Assembly: GCA_004282745.1 (NCBI GenBank) | Contig: SHMT01000007.1 | Span: 62,001 to 126,000 of the forward strand | Source: Candidatus Scalindua sp. SCAELEC01 | GTDB lineage: Bacteria > Planctomycetota > Brocadiia > Brocadiales > Scalinduaceae | Reading direction: 5' to 3' | Length of the DNA: 64,000 nucleotides | Shown here: in pieces, positions 1-9,387 of the stretch | Layout of the letters: each line of letters starts with the position of its first letter | How positions within the stretch are numbered: the first letter of the stretch is position 1 | Notes under the pieces: model-generated | Seen by the model: only the letters and a program-made list of their open reading frames with translations | What the model was told of the DNA's origin: nothing | The model's database searches: none | Translations under genes and position numbers: made by a program

Positions 1-1
1 T

Positions 2-361
2 CAGGCAATCTTTTGGATTATTCCAATATCAATCGGACATGTTGTCTGGAAATTTATTCGAAAAGGAACATGGGCATATGGCCTGATCCTTTTAGGTTTT
101 TTCGGTCAATGGCTTCCGTGGGTATTTGTAGGTCGGGTAAAATTTTTCCATTTCTTTTATACCGCAATGCCTTTTGCCTGTATGTCTATAGCTGTTCTTC
201 TTCTTTGGATATGGCAAATGAAAAAGTTGGGAAAAATTGTTGTTATTGCTTATCTGTTTTTAGTCTTAAGTCTGTTTATTTACTGGTATCCTCTACTCAC
301 CGGTTTTCCAATAACCTATAAATATTACCTGCAGCACATGTGGTTTCGATCGTGGATTTGA
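2..361 (+). CDS. C-terminal part of a PMT/ArnT-like glycosyltransferase (membrane protein), cut by window start
   Basis: The open frame runs in from the left edge without a start and ends at the TGA at 359-361. It encodes about 119 residues of alternating hydrophobic segments and short charged loops. The segment FFGQWLPWVF followed by GRVKFFHFFYTAMPF resembles the C-terminal four-helix domain (PMT_4TMC) of dolichyl-phosphate-mannose-protein mannosyltransferases, where a conserved W-P-W and a F-x-Y/H-Y-x-x-P pattern occur. Such enzymes transfer a sugar from a polyprenyl phosphate donor at the outer face of the membrane. The GT2 gene 18 bp downstream is of the type that makes polyprenyl-phosphate sugars, so the two probably act in sequence. 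The catalytic N-terminal half is outside the window, so substrate is not known. Confidence 0.7.
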   Translation, partial: QAIFWIIPISIGHVVWKFIRKGTWAYGLILLGFFGQWLPWVFVGRVKFFHFFYTAMPFACMSIAVLLLWIWQMKKLGKIVVIAYLFLVLSLFIYWYPLLTGFPITYKYYLQHMWFRSWI

Positions 362-379
362 AACAATATTGTACTTATC

Positions 380-1111
380 ATGAAGTATTCCGTAATAATC
401 CCAATTTGCAATGAAGAAGATTCACTTTTGCCCTTGTATAATTCGCTCAAGGACATTATGAATACGTTAAATGAACAATATGAGATCCTTTTCGTGGATG
501 ATGGTTCCACAGACTCCAGCTTGAAACAATTAAGACGTGTTTTCATGGATTCGAAGAGTATGGCAATTGTTATCTTGAAAGAGAGGGTCGGTAAGGCAGA
601 AGCCTTACAGGCCGGCTTTGATAATGCCGTGGGAGAAATTTACATCACACTAGATGGGGATGGACAGGACGACCCGAGAGAAATCCCATCTCTCTTAAAT
701 AAAATGGATGAGGGTTATGATGTTGTCTATGGCTGGCGACGTCGGAGACAGGATCCTTTTATAACGAAAATTGCATCTAAAACTGCCAACATGATTCGTA
801 GATTGATGACAAAAGAGAAAATCCATGATGTTGGCTGCGCTATGCGCGTTTTTAGGAAAAAAGGTATTGAACACGTATGCTTATCGAAAGGACTCCATCG
901 TTTCTTTTCTGCCATAATGGTAAAGTTGGGATATTGTATCGGAGAGGTTGAAGTGGTTCATTACCCTCGGGAAACGGGTATTTCAAAATATGGGATATGG
1001 GATAGGCTGGTAGAAGGAACTATTGATAGTATCCGGTTCTGTTTTCTGGATACTCAGACTCTTATGAGTCACAAAAGAAAATACCGGATTAAAGAAATTT
1101 TAAGAAAATAA
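380..1111 (+). CDS. Glycosyltransferase family 2, polyprenyl-phosphate sugar synthase-like (DPM1/ArnC type)
   Basis: This 243-residue protein has a GT-A fold signature. The N-terminus MKYSVIIPICNEEDSL is the nucleotide-binding start of GT2 enzymes, VDDGSTDSS at about residues 39-47 is the UDP-sugar/metal region, and LDGDGQDDP near residue 93 carries the DxD-like motif. No clear C-terminal membrane helices are visible, so it is a soluble, DPM1-like form rather than a GtrB/ArnC form with two helices. It probably loads a sugar from a nucleotide donor onto undecaprenyl phosphate for the PMT-like transferase encoded just upstream. A LAB_N gene faces it from the other strand. The exact sugar cannot be told. 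Confidence 0.85.
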   Translation: MKYSVIIPICNEEDSLLPLYNSLKDIMNTLNEQYEILFVDDGSTDSSLKQLRRVFMDSKSMAIVILKERVGKAEALQAGFDNAVGEIYITLDGDGQDDPREIPSLLNKMDEGYDVVYGWRRRRQDPFITKIASKTANMIRRLMTKEKIHDVGCAMRVFRKKGIEHVCLSKGLHRFFSAIMVKLGYCIGEVEVVHYPRETGISKYGIWDRLVEGTIDSIRFCFLDTQTLMSHKRKYRIKEILRK

Positions 1112-1157
1112 ACATGATTTTAGCACATGAAATATACTTCGCAACATATCAATCACG

Positions 1158-1466
1158 TCAAACATAAGCATCGGTTTTTTGTCGTTCTTTAGCAATCTTT
1201 GCCTCTTTGCGAACAAGATAAAGGTTGCGGGTATAGATAGCGATACCAATAGACTGCCCAAGAATAAAGACTGGGTCCTTCCGCCAGAGCGCATAGGCAA
1301 GAAGTGTTAATCCCCCAACGATACTGAAATACCAGAACGCAATGGGTATGACACTTTTTCCGGCTTTCTCTGAGGCAAGCCATTGAACAAAAAAGCGTAG
1401 AAAAAATAAAATCTGGCCAAAAACACCCACAACGATCCAGATATGTCCGATCATAACATCCAGCAT
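1158..1466 (-). CDS. Lipid A biosynthesis N-terminal domain (LAB_N) membrane protein
   Basis: A 102-residue protein with about three hydrophobic segments. The features FFLRFFVQWLASEK and SVIPIAFWYFSIVGG (around residues 22-52) are typical of the short LAB_N family (PF07578), which occurs as a stand-alone small membrane protein beside lipid-linked sugar transferases. The start at 1466 is supported by a GGAGG-type Shine-Dalgarno about 8 nt upstream. It is convergent with the GT2 gene, with a 46-bp gap that shows no strong terminator. The family has no firmly defined activity, but the context with PMT- and GT2-like genes points to lipid A or polyprenyl-sugar modification. Confidence 0.85.
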   Translation of the reverse strand: MLDVMIGHIWIVVGVFGQILFFLRFFVQWLASEKAGKSVIPIAFWYFSIVGGLTLLAYALWRKDPVFILGQSIGIAIYTRNLYLVRKEAKIAKERQKTDAYV

Positions 1467-1849
1467 ATTTTTACCCCTCCATTACTTTATGCACGCCCAC
1501 AAGAAGTATAGATTAAAACACCTATAAATGTTACCATTTTTTTCATCTTTCCAAAGTTCATATTTTTGTGACAGACAATATCCTTAAGGAGTGCATATGA
1601 AATCACAGAGAGAGAAATGAATGATTTGGTGGGAGCCTGGAACACCTTTGCCCCCACCTGTTGTCTATCAGCAGGCAGGAAGCTAAGATGTTCAGTGGTT
1701 GTTAATACATACAATTTTGTAAACCAAATTGACGAACGTGGCCATAGCACAAGTGCAACCAGACCCTCATTAAAGGAAGCACTTTTTACATTCAATTCTA
1801 GGTTTTCTTGATATAGCCACTCTGACAGTTATTAAGAATCTATGGCACG
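1467..1849. other. Intergenic stretch with no supported gene
   Basis: About 380 bp between the LAB_N and fibro-slime genes. Overlapping open frames exist on both strands (102 codons minus, 64 codons plus), but neither has a recognisable domain, a good ribosome binding site or a plausible composition. The minus frame could be a decayed gene remnant. I see no hairpin with a T-tract. Confidence 0.4.
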
Positions 1850-2557
1850 CTAAGGTTGATACGTTGCCACGGGAGTTGGCTCGGCAACAAGTGCAATGGA
1901 GGTGTCGACTTTAAAATTTGATTGGGTTTTATGCCTCTCCGCAAAAAAGAGGTCAAAATCATACGTATTACCAACCGTTAACCCCAATGTGTCCAAATTA
2001 ACTGAAGCGGAAGCTGCGGGATGGACACCTCCAATATCAATTACCAATTGACCATCAATAAAGACCCACAAATCATCATCACCCGTAAAATAAAAAGATT
2101 CACCCCCTTGATACGTAAAAGCGGCATGTGCTTCTAAGGTAAAATGAAAATTGTGATCATTCCCTTGATTACCAAATATTTCATCATCAATGATGAAAAA
2201 GGAGGAATTATAGTATCTAAACACATTATCATCCCCCGTATCCTCATTACTCAAAGTCAACGTTTTCGTAGTTTTTTCGTTAACCCCCTCAACGTCATTA
2301 TACCACTGATCAAAATATGTTTGCCCATGTGTTGTCGTATTACTTAAATTAGCGTATACCGGTTTTTTGTCTGCACCCAATGTCGTCTCTACGATCCCCG
2401 TTATTACCGGATAGGAGTTCAGCTCCGTCTCAAAATCTGGGTGATTATCAGTAAAATCTCGAATAGTAACATCAAGGGTAATTTCTTCAGCATGTACTGC
2501 ATTAAAACAAAATATAATGATAGCGGAAACTATCATCAGTCGAGTAAACTTCTTCAT
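1850..2557 (-). CDS. Secreted fibro-slime / PA14-like domain protein
   Basis: A 235-residue protein with a clear signal peptide ([23 protein letters not shown], cleavage near residue 23). The mature part matches the fibro-slime domain: an early [14 protein letters not shown] segment, then [18 protein letters not shown] followed by GGVHP near residues 158-183, and a late [17 protein letters not shown] segment. This is a PA14-related beta-fold, Asp-rich, usually calcium- and carbohydrate-binding. The start at 2557 has AAGGAG 7 nt upstream. The gene lies just downstream of, and in the same direction as, the pilX-like gene, so it may be a surface or pilus-associated adhesin. Its C-terminus contains a short V-A-E-P-T-P segment but no clear PEP-CTERM membrane tail. 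Confidence 0.85.
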   Translation of the reverse strand: MKKFTRLMIVSAIIIFCFNAVHAEEITLDVTIRDFTDNHPDFETELNSYPVITGIVETTLGADKKPVYANLSNTTTHGQTYFDQWYNDVEGVNEKTTKTLTLSNEDTGDDNVFRYYNSSFFIIDDEIFGNQGNDHNFHFTLEAHAAFTYQGGESFYFTGDDDLWVFIDGQLVIDIGGVHPAASASVNLDTLGLTVGNTYDFDLFFAERHKTQSNFKVDTSIALVAEPTPVATYQP

Positions 2558-2605
2558 GAGAATTTCTCCTTAACAATAATTAGAAAAATAAAAGTTTTAC
2601 GTCTG

Positions 2606-4360
2606 TTAGTTGATGTCATGATACCAGCCTACCTTCGATACGACTCTGACGAATGGAGTTCCTGGAGGCATATTATTAACATCCATACCGTATGACCAAT
2701 TACGATCCGGCGGGTAATAAACATTTGATTTTCCCCAACTTGCAGTAGCCTTTTCACTCTGCCAGAGACATACCACTGACCCGCTGTAATTCAGCGTTAT
2801 CCCTGCCCAATTCTCCAGGTATCTTGGGAGATTTTCCAGGCCACCGCTATAATCTCCGCCCAATGTCGACTCTACGTTGCCAGAGACAATAGCAGTATTA
2901 ATCGTTGTAGCAATAGCGTTTCTAGAGCCATAACTCGTGTCATTAGTATCATCCCAATTGTTAGAAAGAATGGTAACGGCATCCCCTAATACAGCAGCCG
3001 GGACATTAGCGGTATTATAATCACCCTGGATATAAATGGGATTCTCAGATGCTACCGTAAATCCCCCCGCTGGAAGCGTATGACCTTTAATTAAACGCAC
3101 CCCTTTATTCGGAGCAGATTCAGATACATACAGGATACCATTGCTTAATTCTGGACTAGCCATGGAGTTTGTTCCTAACAATTCCATGTCAATCGTTGTT
3201 ACCGTAATAAACGCCTCTTCTCTTGCATCCCAAAATGTCTCGTTAGATATTGGGTTTGTTATAGCACCCCCATTTGTTAGATCAACAGATACTCCCGCTT
3301 GATCGTATGCGGTACCATTAAGGATCCGAAGACCCGCCTTCCAATAATACCTGGTATTTGCAATATCTGGATCTGCCGATATCTCTGCAGAATCTGAAGG
3401 GTTGTAGTCATCTCCTTCTTTAATTATCTCAATCTCATCGCTCCCAGAAGGCATAGGTACCAGGTCTATTGAAGATATCCCATGGTCTCCGCTCTTAACA
3501 TTTCCCCCCCATCTACTTTGAGATTCAATCACCCAGTCACTTCTCGTACTATCCAGGATCTCTTCCGTTTCCAAATTTCCGTCAAGATCATCATCTTGTT
3601 TCATTGCCTGATCAACACCACCTGCATCGGTAAATTGTACTACCCCGTCCACATTTTGTTCACTTCCCGTGGTCTTACGAGAGTATAAAATATCACCTGC
3701 AGAGGTTGTCTTTGAATCTATGGTGAGGGTATTCTCGGCACCCAAGTAGATATCACTATTGGAGTGAATCCATCCATTGTCAAAGGTCATATCCGGACCA
3801 GGATGTATTTCCAAGTCGTCATCGTAAAAGACCGCAAATTGGAAAAGGGGGATAAGGTAATCCTCCGCAGATATGACTATCCTTGCACTTGCGGTGCCGG
3901 TGCCTGCTTCAGTGGTAATGTCATAATTATCTATAAGAGCTGAAAGTCCCGCATAGTTACCGGTCGTAATCGGTGTTACAGTGCCAGCTCCTAACGTTTG
4001 TAGAACAGTAAAAGTTCCAAAGGTATAGTCACTCATAGCCGTATTTGTGCCCGTAATACCTGTATTAAAGGCACTAACAACGGCAGTAAGATCTGCACTG
4101 CCTGGATCCAATACCGTACTAAACCTTTGCCTCAGTTGATTGAGACCGTATTCTGCCCCCCCTTCTGCCGCATAAAAGGCCCGCACACTATCCTTGTAAT
4201 TACCACTTATCATAATATCTGTATACGTTGTGTTGACAGATATAGTACCTACAATCGCGAGAAGGGCAACCAACACAATAGACGTAATAAGGGCAAGCCC
4301 CTTTTCACTCCCCTCTATTGATTGTATCTCAGCTTTTTCAGGTTGCTGTTTTGAATTCAC
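2606..4360 (-). CDS. PilX-like type IV pilus assembly protein (large)
   Basis: A 584-residue protein starting with a GTG codon at 4360, supported by AAGGAG with a 5-nt spacer. After a charged leader, residues about 20-45 form a hydrophobic pilin-type helix beginning EKGLALITSIVLVALLAIVG and continue into YKDSVRAFYAAEGGAEYGL, the PilX_N signature of minor pilins that keep a G-L rather than G-F cleavage site. The long C-terminal part is rich in Asn, Asp and Thr and looks like an extracellular beta domain, much longer than the roughly 150-200 residues of classical PilX. It lies downstream of pilW/pilV/fimT-like genes across a 428-bp gap. It is probably a surface-exposed minor pilin. Confidence 0.8.
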   Translation of the reverse strand: MNSKQQPEKAEIQSIEGSEKGLALITSIVLVALLAIVGTISVNTTYTDIMISGNYKDSVRAFYAAEGGAEYGLNQLRQRFSTVLDPGSADLTAVVSAFNTGITGTNTAMSDYTFGTFTVLQTLGAGTVTPITTGNYAGLSALIDNYDITTEAGTGTASARIVISAEDYLIPLFQFAVFYDDDLEIHPGPDMTFDNGWIHSNSDIYLGAENTLTIDSKTTSAGDILYSRKTTGSEQNVDGVVQFTDAGGVDQAMKQDDDLDGNLETEEILDSTRSDWVIESQSRWGGNVKSGDHGISSIDLVPMPSGSDEIEIIKEGDDYNPSDSAEISADPDIANTRYYWKAGLRILNGTAYDQAGVSVDLTNGGAITNPISNETFWDAREEAFITVTTIDMELLGTNSMASPELSNGILYVSESAPNKGVRLIKGHTLPAGGFTVASENPIYIQGDYNTANVPAAVLGDAVTILSNNWDDTNDTSYGSRNAIATTINTAIVSGNVESTLGGDYSGGLENLPRYLENWAGITLNYSGSVVCLWQSEKATASWGKSNVYYPPDRNWSYGMDVNNMPPGTPFVRVVSKVGWYHDIN

Positions 4361-4788
4361 GCGCTTTCTCCTTAATAAGACAACAAATTTTTGTTCAGAA
4401 TACTAATCCGATCAACACGCTACCCATCAGACCTCATACGGGCGGGTAAACATTCTGGCAGATTGTTCTTATGACGGGCAAGCCAGATCCAGCATGAAAT
4501 AGGTTAACACGCAGTTTTGGTGCCATAACAAATCCTAAAAGCATTTATTTTTGTAACTACTCATCTTACTATTACTTAAATGTTGAAACTGTACGTAAAA
4601 TGACAATTACCTCTATTTCAAAAAAGTAAGGTGTGTATCGTTATGAAACATCATAATCTCAATTCTGATTTCAGTAATGTTACCATGCATTGTATTTTTC
4701 TTATTTTTGTTTAGACTGCCTGGTAACTAGCATTCTGGCGTGTTAATCATTTAGGCTAGCATAAACAAATTACAGACAACATATTTGT
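4361..4788. other. Intergenic region upstream of pilX-like gene; no gene seen
   Basis: A 428-bp, AT-rich stretch between the pilW-like and pilX-like genes. No open frame with family resemblance is present. I looked for a c-di-GMP-I type riboswitch, because pilus genes are often under such control and a GGDEF protein is encoded nearby, but did not find its conserved core. It probably holds the promoter and leader of the pilX / fibro-slime pair. Confidence 0.35.
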
Positions 4789-5367
4789 TCAATAACCAAG
4801 GTTTTTCGGGGAGACAAAAGAGGTCTGTGTACCAAACTCAAAGGTACCGGTACGAGGATCTATATTTGCAGTTCTACCCGTTATTTGGATCTGTATCTTT
4901 CTCATATCGGCTACCGTTGCAGTCACAATATCATTGGCATCAAAGTAAGAGAAGTTTAGGCCAGCAATATTCTCAACAAAGGGTTGGTTTCCGCCTCCAA
5001 TATTTCTATCGATTTGAAGGCTTAGGGCATCATAGGAGTATGTTACCGTTTCAGAGCCTACAATTCCACCGCTCCCATCAAGATCCGCCGATACCTGAAG
5101 TGATGTAGCTGTGCTCGTGCCGCTAATGGGAACAAAACCTGTATTTAGGGGATCATATCCGGCCATCCTAATCTCCCTTACCATCATATCCATTGCAGCC
5201 CGGACATTCTGTTGCATCTCACTGCGCTGTTCCTGTATGCTGAAGGTCTTACGCTGTACATCAAACATACTAAACGCAATACCCAGAACGACCAAGCTGA
5301 TTACGGAACCAACCATTAATTCTACAATCGTAAATCCGCCATCATCATTTTTTTGTGGTTTGGACAT
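4789..5367 (-). CDS. PilW-like minor pilin
   Basis: About 192 residues. The N-terminus has a short charged leader, then the prepilin peptidase motif GFTIVELMVGSVISLVVLG, with Glu at +5 of the mature protein. It is followed by QRSEMQQNVRAAMDMMVREIRMAGYDP, which is characteristic of PilW. The ATG at 5367 is preferred over the TTG at 5388 because AGGGAAG precedes it at normal spacing. The gene follows the pilV-like gene directly (10 bp), so the two are co-transcribed. The protein would be inserted in the inner membrane and primed for pilus or pseudopilus assembly. Confidence 0.85.
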   Translation of the reverse strand: MSKPQKNDDGGFTIVELMVGSVISLVVLGIAFSMFDVQRKTFSIQEQRSEMQQNVRAAMDMMVREIRMAGYDPLNTGFVPISGTSTATSLQVSADLDGSGGIVGSETVTYSYDALSLQIDRNIGGGNQPFVENIAGLNFSYFDANDIVTATVADMRKIQIQITGRTANIDPRTGTFEFGTQTSFVSPKNLGY

Positions 5368-5377
5368 TCTCTCTTCC

Positions 5378-5764
5378 CTATTGCGCAATAATAGTATCTA
5401 AGGCAACCGAATGGTTGTCAGAATCCCAAAAGACTTCGACATTCACCGATGTCATCCCAACAAAGGGGTCGTCAACCGTTATCGTTGATACCCTTCTGTA
5501 CAGAGGATGTGCCGTCATCGAACCATAACCTTCCACTACAGGAATTGGACCCGGTAGACCAGCATAACCCAACCTCTTGGCATCTTCCATCCGGTCCTGT
5601 GCCAAGATTGTTGCCGTGGTCATATTGTCGCTGTTTGAATTCCCCCGTATTACGACTACCACTAAACTCATCACAGCAAACATTCCTAGGGTAATGATGA
5701 CAATGGCTATCATAAGCTCTACCATAGTAAAGCCGTTTTCATTGTTCAGTTTGCATACCTTCAT
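5378..5764 (-). CDS. PilV/GspI-like minor pilin
   Basis: About 128 residues when begun at the ATG at 5764. An upstream start at 5824 would overlap the preceding gene and push the prepilin motif about 30 residues in. The motif NGFTMVELMIAIVIITLGMF marks a type IV prepilin with cleavage after Gly and Glu at mature position 5, and QDRMEDAKRLGY follows as in PilV/GspI-type pilins. It lies between the fimT/gspH-like and pilW-like genes, the common order of minor pilin operons. No strong Shine-Dalgarno was seen at either candidate start. Confidence 0.8.
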   Translation of the reverse strand: MKVCKLNNENGFTMVELMIAIVIITLGMFAVMSLVVVVIRGNSNSDNMTTATILAQDRMEDAKRLGYAGLPGPIPVVEGYGSMTAHPLYRRVSTITVDDPFVGMTSVNVEVFWDSDNHSVALDTIIAQ

Positions 5765-5792
5765 ACTATTTTTTTGAATATACGTAACAAAT

Positions 5793-6251
5793 CTAATCGG
5801 TCTTGACACGACCAGTACTAGCAACTCTTACTGTTTCTATACCGCTAGAATTTTCTAAATTTATGGTAATGCCAATAGGCCAATATAATCTCCCCATCGG
5901 GTCGAAGATTGGAAATTGGGTCGGTACAGGATTAAATGTTACATCACCATATTTAGTCTGAATATCTTTCGTTGCAATCCATTCACCGGCAGTTTCCGTA
6001 CCATTGTTATCATCATCATCCAAAATTTGATACTGGTGGTTATCTAAAAAAACAATTCTATACCTATTGTTTTGCTTAACTGCCTGCATCCTTGCCCACA
6101 TGAGATCACCCTGTATCTGCCTGGCTGCTCCCTTCACCCTGAGCTTTGGCTTAAGTTTGAAATAAGCAGAAAGGGTACCAGCAGTCAAAATTCCAGTGAT
6201 TACGATAGTTACCAACAATTCTATAAGGGTAAAACCTTTTTGTCTTTCCAT
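5793..6251 (-). CDS. GspH/FimT-like pseudopilin
   Basis: A 152-residue prepilin with a very short leader (MERQKG) and the motif FTLIELLVTIVITGILTAG. A segment typical of GspH/FimT follows (ARQIQGDLMWARMQAVKQNN, residues about 38-57), then a beta-rich C-terminal domain with a DDDDNNGTE acidic loop. It is the first of four pilin-like genes downstream of pilC and is probably one of the minor pilins that prime fibre assembly. No strong ribosome binding site is visible upstream. Confidence 0.82.
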   Translation of the reverse strand: MERQKGFTLIELLVTIVITGILTAGTLSAYFKLKPKLRVKGAARQIQGDLMWARMQAVKQNNRYRIVFLDNHQYQILDDDDNNGTETAGEWIATKDIQTKYGDVTFNPVPTQFPIFDPMGRLYWPIGITINLENSSGIETVRVASTGRVKTD

Positions 6252-6320
6252 TTTTTCAATGTTAATGATTTAATCTGTTACAATATTGCCGTGAGTATCC
6301 CTTATCAGAGTACCCTTAAC

Positions 6321-7571
6321 CTAAAAAGCATCCATTAGTTTTATGAGCGGCATAAAGAGGGCAATAACTATCGTACCTACTGCACCCCCCAGGAACACAA
6401 TCATTATCGGTTCAATTAAACTTATCATAGCTTCAACGGCAGCATCAATTTCATTATCATAATTATCGGCAACTTTCGATAACATTTTATCTAGTTCTCC
6501 CGATTGCTCTCCTATTTCTATCATATTTACCACTATGGCATCACACACCTTCGATTCACGCAATGGTTTTGCAATGGTTTCACCTTCACGGACACTGTCA
6601 TGAATATGTTCTATCGCCTTCATCATCGCCGCATTTCCAGAAACCTGCTTTACATTTTTTAAAGACTCCAATATTGGTACACCACTAGACGTTAACGTCG
6701 AAAGAGTTCTGACAAATTTTGAAACAACCGACTTATTGATGAGATTTCCAAAGACAGGTATCTTGAATTTCAACCGATCAATAATGAGCCTTGCTCTCTT
6801 GATCTTTCCTATCAGTTTGTATACAATGAAGATGACAACAGGAATTCCAAAGATCGTATACCATTGATGAACCATGAAGTTGCTCACATTTACCAACCCC
6901 AATGTGAGCATTGGCAGCGAGATTTCCATTTCGTCGAACATCTTTGCAAATTGAGGAATTATGAACATCAATATTCCGGATAATATTGCTAATGCAATAA
7001 CGACTACTGCAACAGGATAGGTCATAGAACCTATTATTTTCTGTTTCAGTCTTTGCATTTTCTCCCTGTATGTTGCAAGCCTTGCGAGAATTACATCAAG
7101 TGCACCTCCAATCTCTCCAGCATTAATTACATTTACATAAAGTTTATCGAACGCCTTCGGATGTTTTGACATAGACTTGGAGAGCGTATCCCCCCCCTGA
7201 ATATCTTCTATTATTTGACTCAGTATTTTTTTGAATAACCCTTTCTTTGTTTGTGATTGAAGAATAGTCAAACTCTGCACGATTGTCACACCCGCATTGA
7301 GGAGAGTTGAAAGCTGCCTTGTAAAGGTATTTATCTGTTTCGTCTTCACCTTACCTATTGATAATTCTAAATCCAGGAAACCCTTTTTCTTTTTTCCTCC
7401 TTTTGACTTTGCTTTCCTCTTTTCCACACTCTTATGTGGCTTTATCCGTGTCGGGTAACAATCTTTATTGCGGATCTTTTCACTTGCATCCTCAATTGAT
7501 ATGGCCTCAATGAGATCCTTCACTACTTGACCATCTTTGTCTACTGCCTCAAATTTGAATGTTTGCATCAT
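6321..7571 (-). CDS. pilC: PilC/GspF inner-membrane platform protein
   Basis: About 416 residues; GTG 7577, ATG 7571 and ATG 7568 are all possible starts. The N-terminus FKFEAVDKDGQVV is the usual PilC/GspF start (YxYxAxDxxGxxxxG), followed by a basic linker rich in Lys. Two T2SSF repeats follow, each ending in hydrophobic helices. The first contains QLSTLLNAGV and ends with YPVAVVVIALAILSGILMFI; the second contains TLSTLTSSGV and ends with EPIMIVFLGGAVGTIVIALF. It anchors the assembly ATPase at the inner membrane. It is encoded 79 bp downstream of the ATPase gene on the same strand. Confidence 0.92.
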   Translation of the reverse strand: MMQTFKFEAVDKDGQVVKDLIEAISIEDASEKIRNKDCYPTRIKPHKSVEKRKAKSKGGKKKKGFLDLELSIGKVKTKQINTFTRQLSTLLNAGVTIVQSLTILQSQTKKGLFKKILSQIIEDIQGGDTLSKSMSKHPKAFDKLYVNVINAGEIGGALDVILARLATYREKMQRLKQKIIGSMTYPVAVVVIALAILSGILMFIIPQFAKMFDEMEISLPMLTLGLVNVSNFMVHQWYTIFGIPVVIFIVYKLIGKIKRARLIIDRLKFKIPVFGNLINKSVVSKFVRTLSTLTSSGVPILESLKNVKQVSGNAAMMKAIEHIHDSVREGETIAKPLRESKVCDAIVVNMIEIGEQSGELDKMLSKVADNYDNEIDAAVEAMISLIEPIMIVFLGGAVGTIVIALFMPLIKLMDAF

Positions 7572-7656
7572 GTTCACCTAACAATAAAAGGTTATAAAAT
7601 TTTTTGGAAAAAATGAAATCCATTTCCGACAGACATCATAATGATTAATAGACACC

Positions 7657-9375
7657 CTAGACACAACAGGTTTCCCTTATTACTTCTTCCACGGTCGTTA
7701 AACCACTGTAAGCTGCCTTAAGACCCGCTTCTCTTAAGGTATTCATGCCGCTTTCTCGGGCCTTTTCTCTTAATACCTCCGTAGAAGATTGTTGAATGAT
7801 ATAGCTACGGATTTCCTCGTCTATGATCATTATTTCAAGAATTGACATTCTTCCTTTATATCCTGTACCGTTACAATTTTGACAACCAGTTCCTTTAAAA
7901 AATTGCTTATCTTTCAACTCAAGTTCTGAGATGCTGAGATCTTCAAGAAAACGCAATTCCGGCTGGTATTCTTCTCTACACTCTGTGCATATCTTTCTCA
8001 CCAATCGCTGACTAATAACGGCAAGAAGTGATGCGGTAATGAGGTAAGGCTTAACATCCATATCTATTAACCTCGTTATCGTTGAAGGTGCATCATTAGT
8101 GTGTAGTGTGCTAAATACCAGATGCCCTGTCAGTGATGCCTGAATCGCTATTTCCAATGTTTCTAAGTCCCTTATTTCTCCGATCAGTATAATGTCCGGA
8201 TCTTGCCTTAAAATTGCCCGAAGGCTGCTCGCAAATGTTACTCCTGTCTCATTATTAATTTGTATTTGCATAATTCCCTCAACATCATATTCAACCGGAT
8301 CCTCAGTCGTGATAATCTTTATTCCGGGTTCATTCACATGATTGAGTGCGGAATACAAAGTCGTTGTCTTTCCTGATCCAGTTGGCCCCGTAATTAAGAC
8401 AATGCCATTTGGATTCTTCATCAATTTCTGAATTACACTAATATCATTGGGCATGATACCCAGTTGCGTTAAATCTAGAGAGGTAGCCTGCTTATCAAGC
8501 ACCCTCATGACAATACTTTCTCCGAATTTCGTAGGTAATGTGGAAACGCGTATGTCAACCGAATGTCCCCTAATATTAATCATAATACGGCCATCTTGCG
8601 GTAACCTTCTCTCCGCAATATCCATCTCTGCAAGAACCTTAATTCTTGACAAAATACCGTTTGTGAAACTTGGAGGAACAGGAATCTTTTCAACTAATTG
8701 CCCGTCAATCCTATACCGTACTCTAAAACTATTTTCAAAGGTTTCTAAATGAATATCACTTGCATGGTCAATTACCGCTTGTAACAGTATCATGTTAACA
8801 AAGGTTTTCACTGGTGCATCATTGGCCAACTCTTTAAGCTGTTCTATGTCGATTGTTTCTCGGTTATCTTTACTTTTGCCCTGAGAAATATCATCTTTGA
8901 AATCACCAAGTAACTCCTCAACAGATTCAAAATTACCAGGATAGTACTTTTCCAAAGCGTCCGCTACCTCATCTTTAGGAGCAATAACCGGTTTAATCTC
9001 TTTTTGTAATAAAAACCGGAGTACATCTATCTGCTCAAGATTAAGGGCATATTCCTGCGCGATTGTAAGGGAAGAATCATCATAAGCTATCGGGATCACA
9101 CGATAAAGCTTGGCAAGGGCCGGAGAAATTTTCTGTAATACGTCAAGTTTCAGATCACTATCTTCAAGGCTGACAACCTCCATATTCAAATAATCCCCTA
9201 ATGCCTCTGAAATCAACTCATCTGTGGTATAATCAAGGTCTACCAATACATTTCCCAACCCCTTGCCGTTTATTTTCTGAATTTCAAGGGCCTCCCTTAA
9301 TTGGTCTTGGTTCACCACCCCCTTTTCTACCAATATTTTCCCAAATAGCTTTCTTTGCGCCTTTGTTGAACTCAT
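7657..9375 (-). CDS. pilB: PilB/GspE-type assembly ATPase (first of two)
   Basis: A 572-residue hexameric traffic ATPase. Residues 1-150 form an N1/MshEN-like domain, residues about 185-300 the N2 domain (DHASDIHLETF), and Walker A GPTGSGKTTT lies at 330-339. The Asp box DPDIILIGEIRD and the His-box region GHLVFSTLHTNDA follow. Two CxxC pairs (CTEC and CQNC) form the zinc site. It powers pilin polymerisation at PilC, which is encoded next. A second ATPase of the same family is encoded 12 bp upstream, so this is a tandem duplicate or a specialised pair. I cannot see a PilT retraction ATPase in the window. Confidence 0.92.
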   Translation of the reverse strand: MSSTKAQRKLFGKILVEKGVVNQDQLREALEIQKINGKGLGNVLVDLDYTTDELISEALGDYLNMEVVSLEDSDLKLDVLQKISPALAKLYRVIPIAYDDSSLTIAQEYALNLEQIDVLRFLLQKEIKPVIAPKDEVADALEKYYPGNFESVEELLGDFKDDISQGKSKDNRETIDIEQLKELANDAPVKTFVNMILLQAVIDHASDIHLETFENSFRVRYRIDGQLVEKIPVPPSFTNGILSRIKVLAEMDIAERRLPQDGRIMINIRGHSVDIRVSTLPTKFGESIVMRVLDKQATSLDLTQLGIMPNDISVIQKLMKNPNGIVLITGPTGSGKTTTLYSALNHVNEPGIKIITTEDPVEYDVEGIMQIQINNETGVTFASSLRAILRQDPDIILIGEIRDLETLEIAIQASLTGHLVFSTLHTNDAPSTITRLIDMDVKPYLITASLLAVISQRLVRKICTECREEYQPELRFLEDLSISELELKDKQFFKGTGCQNCNGTGYKGRMSILEIMIIDEEIRSYIIQQSSTEVLREKARESGMNTLREAGLKAAYSGLTTVEEVIRETCCV

Positions 9376-9387
9376 AATCTTGTTTTC

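Noticed and set aside
1487-1795. 102-codon minus-strand ORF between LAB_N and fibro-slime genes
   Set aside because: No recognisable domain, no good ribosome site and a competing frame on the other strand; I describe the region as intergenic.
4361-4788. c-di-GMP riboswitch before the pilX-like gene
   Set aside because: The gene context made it attractive, but I could not find the conserved core or the paired stems on the minus strand.
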